Part shown: piece by piece, positions 1 through 10,300 of the stretch
How positions within the stretch are numbered: the first letter of the stretch is position 1
How the letters are laid out: each line of letters begins with the position of its first letter
Origin: Candidatus Poribacteria bacterium
GTDB taxonomy: Bacteria; Poribacteria; WGA-4E; JAJRTO01
Length of the DNA stretch: 32,812 nt
Assembly (NCBI GenBank): GCA_024278235.1
Contig: JAJRTO010000386.1
Location: 1 to 32,812 of the forward strand
Direction of reading: 5' to 3'
Translations under genes and position numbers: made by a program
The notes under the pieces: model-generated
Databases searched by the model: none
Told to the model about the DNA's origin: nothing
What the model saw: only the letters and a program-made list of their open reading frames with translations

Positions 1-2
1 CG

Positions 3-431
3 AACGCCCTTGCGCCGAGAAAGCGTCCCCGTGCGACGCTGACACCCTCGTTAGTCACGAAGGCGGGTGAACCCTTCATGGCCTTCGGAACCCCGGGCGG
101 CGACTGCCAGGATCAATGGACGCTCCAGTTTTTCCTCAATTATGTGGACTTTGGTATGAACATTCAGGAGGCATTGGATGCTCCCACGGTACATTCCGTG
201 CATTTCCCTTCGTCGTTCTATCCACGTGCTCACTACTTGGGTCGCATGGTGGTCGAAGGACGGATTCCGAAGGAAGTGATTGCGGGACTCCAACGCCGAG
301 GTCATGAGGTTCAGGTAATCGGTGATTGGGCGAATGGGAAAGTCATGGGGATTCGCTATGACAAAGAGCGTGGGGTGATTCTGGGAGGTGTCGCCCCAAA
401 AGGGAATATCGGATATGCGTTCGGGTGGTAG
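3..431 (+). CDS. gamma-glutamyltransferase family protein, C-terminal part (5' end outside window)
   Basis: The frame is open from the window edge and ends at TAG 429-431, so only the last ~142 residues are present. The fragment reads PRATLTPSLVTKAGEPFMAF then GTPGGD, then a region rich in FLN/ALDAP and a terminal GGVAPKGNIGYAFGW. This matches the small (C-terminal) subunit of Ntn-hydrolase gamma-glutamyltranspeptidases, where the GTPGGD/GSPGG loop contributes to the oxyanion and substrate site and the protein ends in a Gly-rich 'GGA.P....G.A.GW' strand. The family cleaves gamma-glutamyl bonds (glutathione or related substrates), usually in the periplasm. The autoprocessing threonine lies upstream and cannot be seen, so activity cannot be judged. 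An ATG at 78 is internal to the domain and not the true start. Confidence 0.85.
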   Translation, partial: NALAPRKRPRATLTPSLVTKAGEPFMAFGTPGGDCQDQWTLQFFLNYVDFGMNIQEALDAPTVHSVHFPSSFYPRAHYLGRMVVEGRIPKEVIAGLQRRGHEVQVIGDWANGKVMGIRYDKERGVILGGVAPKGNIGYAFGW

Positions 432-472
432 TAGAGGCTGCCGCCAATCTTGACGTGCTGATTCCGCGATAA

Positions 473-605
473 TATACTCTTCGGCCCCATCCGCGCAAAG
501 AAACAGACAAAGGGGCTGTTAGAACAATGCGACGTTTTCTGATCGAGGCAGGTATAGAACCATGATGGAGTACAAAGGTTATTTAACGTGAGTTCGATGT
601 AAGCC
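473..605 (+). pseudogene. possible hicA 3' end / hicB 5' end relic
   Basis: In one frame 473-565 reads ...HPRKETDKGAVRTMRRFLIE then AGIEP-stop, like the C-terminus of HicA toxins (a 'vP.H....kGtlr.Ilr.agi' pattern). Its TGA (563-565) overlaps tandem ATG codons at 562/565, the usual hicA-hicB junction. The second frame begins MMEYKGYLT, like HicB antitoxins (MEYKGY...VEFD), then hits TGA at 589. A shifted frame continues REFDVSHFP over 587-613. The HicA part is cut by TAA at 470-472 and the HicB part ends about where the GGGGCAAGG palindrome begins, so both genes are broken. The match is short and from memory; chance similarity is possible. Confidence 0.4.
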
Positions 606-617
606 ATTTTCCCAACC

Positions 618-682
618 GGGGCAAGGAAAAGCCTTGCCCCTACGACAACCAGACAAATGTAGGGGCGCGGTTGCCGTGCCCT
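618..682. repeat. two adjacent REP-like GC-rich palindromes
   Basis: The first is a perfect 9-bp stem, GGGGCAAGG (618-626) with CCTTGCCCC (632-640) and loop AAAAG, followed by TAC. The second begins GTAGGGGCGCGG at 659 and pairs GGGCGCGG (663-670) with CCGTGCCC (674-681) around TTG, with one G/T mismatch. Both belong to a 'GTAGGGGC...GCCCCTAC' style that recurs at 10808, 28946, 29035 and 29324 in this window. Confidence 0.65.
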
Positions 683-890
683 GGGACACTTCCATTCCGT
701 GTTTCAAATATCACACCATGAAGTGTCGCGGTAATATGTCAAGAGAGGGGGTCAGGATATGTGGGTTAGACTTTGGTCAAAATCACCAAGAAGGACACAA
801 GGGAAATCCTGACTGTTTTTGCCATGTCAAAAGCTGCAACTCGGCAGAATTGGGCGTTCGAGCTTGCTCTCAAGTCTACCAAGAACCTAT

Positions 891-949
891 GTGAATTCGC
901 GAGAATTCGCAACGAGATAGCGAATTCATGCGAATTTTCACGAATTCAC
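891..949. repeat. GAATTC-word dyad cluster
   Basis: Outer arms GTGAATTCG (891-899) and CGAATTCAC (941-949) enclose inner arms GAATTCGC (903-910) and GCGAATTC (920-927). Five copies of an AATTC/AATTT word occur in 59 bp. It is built like the short-word spacers elsewhere in the window, but from a different word. It could form nested hairpins. No gene is close enough to assign a role. Confidence 0.55.
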
Positions 950-999
950 ATCACTTTCAGCTTCTCCTCTCTCCCTGCAAAATCGTAGATTCAGTACTT

Positions 1000-1082
1000 C
1001 ACAATATTGTGTTCGTAGTGAGGCACGGAACAGAGTGGAGTGCCGTTGCAACGCCACTCCGTTGCACTGCGTGGCTCACTAC
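1000..1082. repeat. 12-bp palindrome next to a ~68-bp imperfect palindrome
   Basis: CACAATATTGTG (1000-1011) is a perfect 12-bp palindrome. Three bases later, GTAGTGAG (1015-1022) pairs with CTCACTAC (1075-1082), enclosing GGAGTG (1037-1042), the 10-bp palindrome CGTTGCAACG (1044-1053) and CACTCC (1055-1060). The larger element looks like a REP or a very small non-autonomous element. The 12-bp palindrome could be an operator, but no promoter pairing is clear. Confidence 0.5.
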
Positions 1083-1260
1083 AAACCAAGAAATGTGATC
1101 TACTGAACCTATCAGTGCTTACCTATTTCCACCAACATACCCGCGTTTCCTCTTGCCGGCACGCAGCTTGCTCCTGCATGAAGCGGCAATTGGAATCGGC
1201 AGATCCGGGTGGGGCAGAGCATACTCCAGACGACCCGAAATCAAACCCGGTAGATTACAA

Positions 1261-1300
1261 AACAGCTCCATCGGGATGGTCAAATCCCGATGGAGCTGTT
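1261..1300 (+). promoter_or_regulatory. perfect 17-bp hairpin in the leader of the giant gene
   Basis: AACAGCTCCATCGGGAT (1261-1277) and ATCCCGATGGAGCTGTT (1284-1300) are exact inverted copies around the loop GGTCAA. The hairpin ends 50 bp before the Shine-Dalgarno of the giant gene and has no following T tract (GGGTTCGG follows), so it is not a standard intrinsic terminator for the + strand. It could be an mRNA-stabilising stem, an attenuator component or a REP-type insertion. Confidence 0.5.
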
Positions 1301-1361
1301 GGGTTCGGCAGTCCAACGAGAGCGTTCCGCACTGAGTTCGCCTTGATGTGAGGAGGAAGCT

Positions 1362-4300
1362 ATGATGGAAAGAACGTCACTAAAATCTGTTGCACCGTGG
1401 GGATGGGTAGCTGGCTGGATGGTCCTTCTCGCCCTGCTGGTCAGCCCGGCAGCATTGGCGGATGTGAACAAACCTGACCTGTTTCTGATGGGGGTCGCAG
1501 CTCTAGATGGGGCCGACTATATCGTCTATTGGCGGGGGAATGACCTGGACACAGGTGGCACGGTCCAAGACAATTGGTACAATGACCTCGGCAACTCGGT
1601 GGGCAACAACAATCAAGGAGGCGGCTCGGCGGTTGGGTTCATCAATGACAACGATTACCCGGACACCGTTCTCATGACCGTCGACGACCCTGATGGATCC
1701 AACCACTTCCGCTATATGGTACTGTGGGACATCCGACCAGATACCGGCTTTGGAGGTACCACGAAAACCAGTACCATCCAGGTGGATAACCCCGCGCTCG
1801 GGTCGCAGAACGACGGCGGAGGTGTAGCACTCGGCTACATCAATGACAACGACACACTCGACCTCGTCTTCATGGGGGTGAATGATAGCAGCCCGGATAC
1901 GTTCAGGTACGCGTTTGGGTGGGACATTGGCTCAGATGGGCGCGCATCGAGTTGGAGCAGCATCAAGACATCCGGACCTCCTGCACTTGGCAATGATGCG
2001 GATGGGGGCGGGGTAGCACTCGGCTACATCAACGACAACGATCGGCCCGACCTCATCTTCATGGGGGTGGATGATGCCAGTGGGGCCAACCATTTCCGCT
2101 ATGCCATCGGCTGGGATCTCGACACCAGCGGCAACGTCCAGAGCTGGACATCGATCCGAAAGGTGGGTGGACTGGGACACTACAACAGTGGCGGAGGCGC
2201 ATGTCTCAGTTACCTGGATGACAACGGACGCCCTGACCTGGTGCTCATGGGCATCGACAATCCAGACAATGGCACTAGCCGTTGGTACAAAGTGGGCTGG
2301 AATCTCGATGAGAACGGAAATCCCACAAGCTGGAGTTCCATGAAGACGGTCCGGCAAGATAACTCCGAATTCACGGGTGGCGGCATCGATGTCCTGGACA
2401 TAAGACAGCCGCAGGTTACCCTATCGAGCCCCCAGAAGGGGAGCAACAACAAAGTGAACGTCGTTCTCAACGGCGAGGGGGAGTTCACGGCAGAACTGAG
2501 TGGACGGGTCGCCAAAGCCGATTGGATCGTGGTCTCCGGGGGAACGGTCAAGAAACGCGAAACCACGACGACCGACACGTTCCGATATACGTTCACGCAG
2601 ACAGGCGATTACACAGTTCGGTGTCGTGTGACGGAAAAGATAGGTGACAGGAAGCGTGAGCTGCCGTGGGTCCAGATCGATGCCAAAGTATGGGAGCGTC
2701 CGGTCATGGCATCTTCGCCGCCCGATGGTTCGGATGCATCCTGGTACGGCGATGGCAATTACTACGTAGGCGTGGCCGGATCGCTGGTGCGTCTGGAAGC
2801 GACCACCAGCGATACCAAAGGCAACCAGATCGAGAAGTACATCTGGGATTTCAACAAGGATAACCATTTCGACGAAAATGATGTCATCCAGCCGGCGGGA
2901 CAGTCCATCTCCTACGTGTGGGATCCCAGCGTCGCCGATGGCCGGATCTCCTGTGTCGCCGAATCGAACTACAGCATCCGGAGCGAACCCAGGGAGTTCA
3001 AATACAAAGTCTACGACAACCTGGAAGTCGAGGCGGGCGAGGGTTATGCGGGCAAGCCGAACGACAAGGTACGACTCGAGGGCCAGCTCACCAACCGGGA
3101 CAGCTTCTCGGGGACCAACGTGTTCTACCAGTGGCGCGTCAACAGCAAGACGGCAATGGCCAAGACAGGGAATAGTGAACTGAAAGACACAGGAACGGCC
3201 AAGGAGGATGCCAGTGTCAAGACGGACTACATCGAATTGACACCGAACGTCAACCACAAGAGCGGTCAGTATGAGTACCAGGATCTGCAGGTGGGAGAGC
3301 GTTGGAGCGTCAGTGGCGAGTTTTGGACCGGAGGCGGCACCGGCGCGGATGAATTCCGCATTTATCCCTGGGCGGGTCAGTATAAGGTCATGTTCGACGA
3401 GTATCACGATCTCGTTGAATTGTATCGTGACGACACACTGCTCCACACGCTCACCCAAACGGACTTGGACAACAGCCGGTGGCGTCCCTTCCGGGTGGCG
3501 TTCGATGAAGGACATATTCAGGTTTACCTGGATCACCATCCCATCATCGACGTGACAGATGACGGATTCGAAATGCGTCAGAGTAGCAGCAACTACAACA
3601 CATTTACGTTCAGCGCGTGGACGGGCGGCATGAACAACTACCACCGTGTGCGGAACCTGCAATGGACCAACGGGGAACCGATAGATACCGATGCGAACGG
3701 TGTGTCGCGCTACGATGGCTGGGATAGGGATGGCCTCTATGAGGTGATGTTCACAGTGACCGTGAAAACAAAAGAAGGGCTTGTGCTCGAAGCAAGTGAC
3801 ATGGGAAAGGTCAACATCGAATCGGGTCGCCCCACGTCACAGCCGGGGGGCCCCTACCGTGCTGGCATCGACGGTGGCAACTTCAGCCCTGCCCAATTCG
3901 AGGGCAACTTCCCCGACTATGTGGAATCGGATGACATCGGACACGTCGACGACTGGCTGTGGTTCTTCGGCGATCCCTATTACAATGAGCACGGTCTGAT
4001 CACCGAAATCTACGAATACCCCTCTAGCTATGACGGTGAGGCATTGGACGATCTGAACAAGATCGAAGACTACATCGAGAAAAAAATGCCCCTCAAGGCC
4101 GTCAAGCTGTTCCCGAACCTCGACTGCCCCGGCTCGGACGGCGAACTCAAACACCGAGACGGTGTAAGCGTCGTGTTCAGCGACTGGTTCTACCTACTCC
4201 ACCGTGCTTTCCTGGATGTGCCCGAAGCGGGGGAATACACATTCTACCCGAAATACTACGATGGTTTCCGACTCAAGATCGACGGACAGGTGGTAGCTGA

Positions 4301-7300
4301 AGACATTTACAGGGGGGACGTGGAGGAAAAAACGGTCACCCATACTTTCGACGCTCCGGGACGATATCCTATCGAGTTCGCTTACTTCGCAAGCACTGGC
4401 AGAGCAGGGTTTATCATGCGATGGACACCGCCGGGCGGCACCAAACAGATCATCCCACCCGAACAGTTCTTCAGCGGCAAATTCTCGCAGGGCACCTGGA
4501 ACCCCACGCACGCCTACAGCAAGGAGGGGCGATACAGTGCACGGCTCAAGGTGCACTCGGAACATGGCAAGTGGAGCACCGAACAGAAAGCGCAAGTCAC
4601 CGTCATCGACGGGCGGATAGCCGGCATCGTACGTGCATCCGACCGACGCACCCCAGTACCCGACGTGAAGCTCACGCTCAAGTCTCCGCATGTGGATGTG
4701 GATGTGCTGAAACGCATTGCTGAGGAGGACAGCAACCTGAACGTCACTACGGATGGCGATGGCATCTACACCTACACGGCGGGTGACGGCGAGTACAGCT
4801 TCGAGAATATCCCTCTCGGCGGCTACCGCGTGTATGCTCACAAGCAGAATGGTGACACGCATGAGTTTGAGAAGAGCCCGCTCGTCACCGAACTCGACCT
4901 GAGCACCTCGAACCGTCCTGCCATCGACTTCGTAGACCTGAGCGTCTTCTCGGTGCGCGGCAGCATCGTGTATGACATCCAACTCGGCGGCAAGGACATC
5001 TACGTCAAGGAGGTGGTCATCAAAGCGCAGGCGATTGGCAGCACGAACACCCTCGAGTCATTGCCCAGTCTGGCGGCATCGGAGAACGGTCGCGGCAACT
5101 ATAAGCTACCGTTGTTCACGGGCAAGTATCTATTCAAGCCCGAACTCCGTGGTCACGACATCCAGATCAATGAGGATGTGTCCGACTACGACCCGGACAC
5201 GGGATTGGTCACCATCGACCGCAGTCGGGACGACATCCATTTCACCGATTCCACCAAATATGTCCTGACGGTATTCACCACCGACTCGGGTGATCATCCC
5301 ATCTCGACTTATCCCTCGAACTTCTCGAACGAAGGCGATCCCCTCGTCGTCACTGCGAGCCGGGACGAAGGCTCGACCGACGGCGAGATCGTCGAGTATT
5401 ACGAGGATGGGGAACTGAGTAAGACGAAAGTGGAGTTCGAGCTTCCTCCAGGCGAATACACCATCAAGATTCAAGGGGCCGAACCGGAGACGCAGGAAGT
5501 GACCCTCGATGGTGAAGATGCCGAAGTCACGATGAACATCCCCGTCCAGATCGATCTGGAGTTCGTGACTCCCGACGGCGAGGGCACTTACAAGCCCAAG
5601 CTATTCGTGGGTGAGGAGGGGCAGCGATTCCTCGAATTGTTCGGGTTGACGGAGGATGACAACCCCGTCGGCTACATGTATTACTACAAGCCCGAACCGC
5701 AGGAACATACCTACACCGTCAAAGCAACGGCCAACGGTCACCCGGTGTTGGGGTACCAACTGATCGTCACCGACAATGTGAGCATGATAACAAATGATGA
5801 AGCAGAGGAACAGCAGATTCCTGTCAACACCGAACCGGATGACGAGGAGGACGATGAGCAGATGGCCGCACGTGGCAAGTATGATTACACGGTCGTCGGC
5901 GGGCTGCCCAAACCCACCTCAGATGACCCACCTCTGGCTTCACCGAAGACGATCACCTTCCATGCTGAAGCGGAAGGATATGAGGATAGTGAGCCTATCA
6001 GCGATGATGTCACCGTGCTGGGACAGATTCAGAAAGGGGACGAAAGCAAGATCGTCGCCATACCCAGCATGAATTACTCGGTGCTGCACGATCCACCCGG
6101 AGATGGTAGCTATTCCTACTTTGAGGATACGGCGCGCATCAAGGGGATGATCAGTAATATGCAGATCCGGGTTCCGGCAGATTGGGATTGGAGTCGTCTG
6201 AGCATGGATTATCCCAGCATCCCCGTCTATCCCGCTCCCTGGAGTGACAACCGCGAGTATCTTCCCGGAGACCTGGAGAAAGTGCGTCTGCTGGATGACC
6301 AGGATCCTAAGAATATGCAGGGATATTTCGTAGCAGGTGCACTCATCGAGGCTTACAAGGGTGGTCTGAGTCTACTGGTGGGACCCTATGCCTACCTGGT
6401 AAGGCTTGCTGGGGTCGGAATCACCATGGCCAAGATCGCAACCGGAGCTTCGGTGGTGCCGGGCATCCACTTCCTGCAATACCAGGTCACACCGACTCGT
6501 CGCATCCAAACACCCGTGGGTGATACACTGCCCGATCAACTGGGACCGGGCAAGGGAGATGTCTACTTCGGCGAAGGATGGACGCTTGCACTTCAGGAGA
6601 AGTATTTCCTGGGGATTGTCTGGAATGAAGGGACCCAATCCTGGGATCTCGATACCAGGGCCGAGATGACCTATGATCTGCTGAATCGGCACAACCAATA
6701 CACCTACACGGCTCGTGAAATCGAGGACATCATCACCGACCTCGACCAGGCTATCGCCGATGCAGACGACTCGACTCCTGAGGGCCAGGAGGAGAAGAAC
6801 CGGCTCACGAGTTCCAGAGATAGTTGGCAAAAATACCTCAACCGAAACCTGGCGTACAAATGGCGCAAGAATCTCGAGAAGCCGACCGACGAACGCCAGA
6901 GCTTCGAGGAGTTCCGCCAGGCAGAAAACTTGTCTGGAGACCACGAGACGCTCATCTTCAACGCCGGTCCTGCCTTTGAATACTCCCGCAGCATCCTCAA
7001 CTCAGATGTCAGTAGTTACAGTGTGAATACCAGCGTGGGAACGAACAGCAGCATGGCGATGGGGCAGGTGCAGGAGGTCGGTCCCACGACGTTCGGTGGC
7101 AAGGTCGTCATCAGCTATCAGACGGGAGCCCAGGTATCAATCTCTTCTGGACACACGCTCGGTCGCTCATGGCAATCGGGTCAAGAGATCGAACAGAAGG
7201 TGGGATTCGTGCTCCAGGATAACGACATTGGGGACAGTATCAGCACCTATGTCTATACGGATCCCGTCTGGAGCACTCCCATCTTTTTCCAGGATCCGGG

Positions 7301-10300
7301 GAGCGTCACCTCCGACCCCTGGGAGAATGGCACGAACAGGGCCGTTGACTTCACGCTGGAACTACTCCAGGGCCCGACCGACAAGTTCGATTACGGCGGA
7401 GCCGGGCATTATGAGTTGAAATTCACCTACGACGGACAGCGTGAGCTGGAAGCATCCAGTGTGGCCTTCCAGCTATTCGCCTCGCCCGCCGCCAACACGG
7501 ACAATCTGACCTTCCGGTTCAATGGAGACCCGGGGCCCTTCAATGTCTATCTGTCGCAACGTAGCAAGACCGCGACGGTGGTGGTCTCGGTCTATCCTCC
7601 CGAAGAGGACAAGGACAATCCGGACGAGAAGACCTACCCTGTCGTCATCGGTGCCATCGAGAGTGCTGATGCGCAGATCTATCGCGAGATCCGACGGGAC
7701 GTCACCTTCGCCGACCAGCGTGCCCCGCGCGGGATCGTCGTTATCCCCTACGATGGCGAACGCATCAGTCCCGAGTTCTTCCCTTCCGACGACCCGTTCA
7801 AGATTCAGGTGGTCACGCACGACACCGACCTGAAGAAGATGCAGCTCGAGGTGCGCTCGAAACGTCCCGACGGCACGTGGGATGCGTGGAGCGTGCTCGA
7901 TAGCTTGGTCTGGCAGGAGGGCGGGACGAACGAGAACGTGACGCTGTTCAAGTACGCCGAACGGGAACCTGCCTACTGGGAATACACGTTCAAATGGAAC
8001 GACACCTCCATCAGCAACCTGGGCGTGGGTGAGTACGCGCTGCGAGCCGTCGCCATCGACAAGGCCACCCGCAGCGACAATCCCGGCTTCGAGGGAAACG
8101 TGGATCTCAACCCGCCTCAGATCGTGTTCCAGGTGGACTCGGCCAAACCGAGTGTGCTGACGACGTTGCCCGACTACCAGTCGAAGGAGAGCGAACGCAT
8201 CTATCGTGGCGAACTGAGTGCAATCTTCACTGACGACATGCGTCCGCACGACTTCACATCTTCCACGTTCAAGGTGGTAGACCTGCTCAAGGGAGCACAG
8301 ACAGTCTCCGGGTTTGTGTCCTACAGTCCCACATTGCGGAAGGCGATATTCGTCCCCGATGAAGCCTTCCGCCCAAACGGCCATTATCGAACGACGATCA
8401 AGACGGACGTTCGTGACCTTGCGGGCAACCCGCTCGACAACGAGTTTTCTTGGACGTGGCGCACGACGGATGCCCCGTTCGAGGAGAACTGGTCTATCGC
8501 GCTACGCGCCACCGATGGGACCAGCAATGATGCCAACAACATCGCTTCGGTGGAATATGCGGTCGCCGATGGCGAAGATGAGCACGACGCACGTGCGGTG
8601 CCCAGCCTGGCGTCGCAGATGCGACTCAGCTTCGTCAATCGCGCTATCGTCGATGGGATGGGAGATCCAATCGAACTCGAGCGGGATGCCCGTCCAGCGG
8701 ATGGACGTCTGGAACATCATTGGTTCTGTGTGGTCAACAACGCGCCCGAGGGAGCCGATGTCTCGATCTACTACACGCCCTCGACCAAGCTCAGGCGCAG
8801 CAAGACGACACGGCAATATCAGAACCTGTATCTGGTGGAGTTCGACCGGGATGGACGGGTCGCCAACCGAATCGAACTCGAACCGAGCGATGCACCCGTT
8901 GACGAAGATACGGGCGAGATCGGCGAAGTCCACGCCTATACATACACAAACTCCGCCACGCGGGATGATGGCGGCACCACCTACAACTTCGATATCGCCT
9001 CCCGCTACTTCCGACTCGATGTACAGAAAGTGAGCCTGGTTGCGACCTCGCTTGAGTCCGGTTCGTCGGGGTGGCAGTTCCTTTCGGTTCCCATCACGCC
9101 ACAGCGCGACGACCCCTTCGTAAACCTGGGCGATGACATCGACCCGTTCCAACTGTACACCTATGACACCGAGTTGGCCGGCTACCGCATCTATCCGCTG
9201 GACCTGGGCTACGTCTCGCTCATGGAAGGACATGGCTACTTCACGCGCTTCGAAGGGAGCACCGAAATCGATGTGGGCGGCTCCTCGAACCATGACAACG
9301 TGGAACTCGCGCTCGACGAAATCGGTTGGCACGCTATCGGCAACCCCTTTGTGCTCGATGTGAATGTGGCGGACCTGAGCTTCAGCGACGGGACGACCAG
9401 CAAGAGCTTCGACCAGGCGGCCAGCGATGGTTGGGTGAACGGCATCCTGTATCGTTGGGTCACCGGCGACTCCGATGCCTATGGCGAAGTCACGACCCCA
9501 ACCCAGGATGCAGGTGCAACTGCCACGGCTCTGGAGCCCTGGGATGGCGCGTGGCTCAGGACCAGTGTGGCGAACCTGACGCTCACGATTCCCGCGCCTC
9601 CTGGCGTGGCTGATGCCGACTCACCTCTGCCGGCGAGTTACACGCCGCCGATGGCACCGGGAATTGAAGATAGCAAACTGCAGATCGCAGATTTGAGAGA
9701 GGGTGGATTCCGTCTGCCGCTCCAACTCAGGTCAGCTTTTGCATCGGATGTGACAACTCAGTTGGGCACACACGCGCTGGCACAGGTTGGGCACGATTCC
9801 TTTGACCAGAGCGAACCGCCGACGCTGGGACAGACGGTATCGCTCTACTTCGACCACTCCGACTGGGACGAATCTCCGGACCTCTACAACCGTGACTATC
9901 AACCCACACTCCAACCGGGCGAATCGCGCACCTGGCAACTCACCGCCTTCAGCGACAAACCCAGGACAGAGATGACGCTGTCGTGGGAAGATGCGATTGC
10001 GAACGTTCCCAGGGATGTGATGCTGTGGATACGTGATGCGTCTGAAGGTTCCACGTTCAACGTTGAACGTTCGGACGTTCCATCGGGTGAAGATCAACCC
10101 GCAAACCCGCGAACGCGCCAACACGTAAACGATTTAGATATGCGCCAAACCACCTCCCTCAACATCACTTCCGAATCCCGCATCACCCGGGTTCCACTGG
10201 AAATCCGCGCGGAACGGTTCGTGCTGACTCCACCACAGGATGTGCAGGTGGTCGCAGGCGAGAAGCAGGTGACGGTGCAATGGCGGGCGGACGATAATCC

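Larger units (their letters stand above)
432..1361. other. gene-free 930-bp stretch packed with repeats and relics
   Basis: No convincing intact gene is present. From left to right it holds a hicAB-like remnant (473-605), two adjacent GC-rich palindromes (618-682), a stretch resembling 'caccaag..ggacacaagg' intergenic words (about 780-805), a GAATTC dyad cluster (891-949), a 12-bp palindrome and a larger imperfect palindrome (1000-1082), and a perfect 17-bp hairpin (1261-1300) just ahead of the giant gene. Open frames of 60-103 codons here have no ribosome-binding site and low-complexity or Arg/Ser-rich translations. Confidence 0.7.

Noticed and set aside
891-949. CRISPR-like array
   Set aside because: Repeat words are 6-9 bp, overlap each other, and have no regular unique spacers; no cas genes are present.
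1261-1300. riboswitch in the giant gene leader
   Set aside because: The hairpin is isolated; I could not match conserved cores of c-di-GMP, cobalamin, SAM or TPP riboswitches in the surrounding 200 bp.
1040-1351. 103-codon open frame ahead of the giant gene
   Set aside because: It spans the large palindrome and the 17-bp hairpin, has no ribosome-binding site and no protein-like pattern.
2421-3662. 413-codon minus-strand open frame inside the giant gene
   Set aside because: Antisense shadow without ribosome-binding site or recognisable domains, opposite a clearly modular protein.
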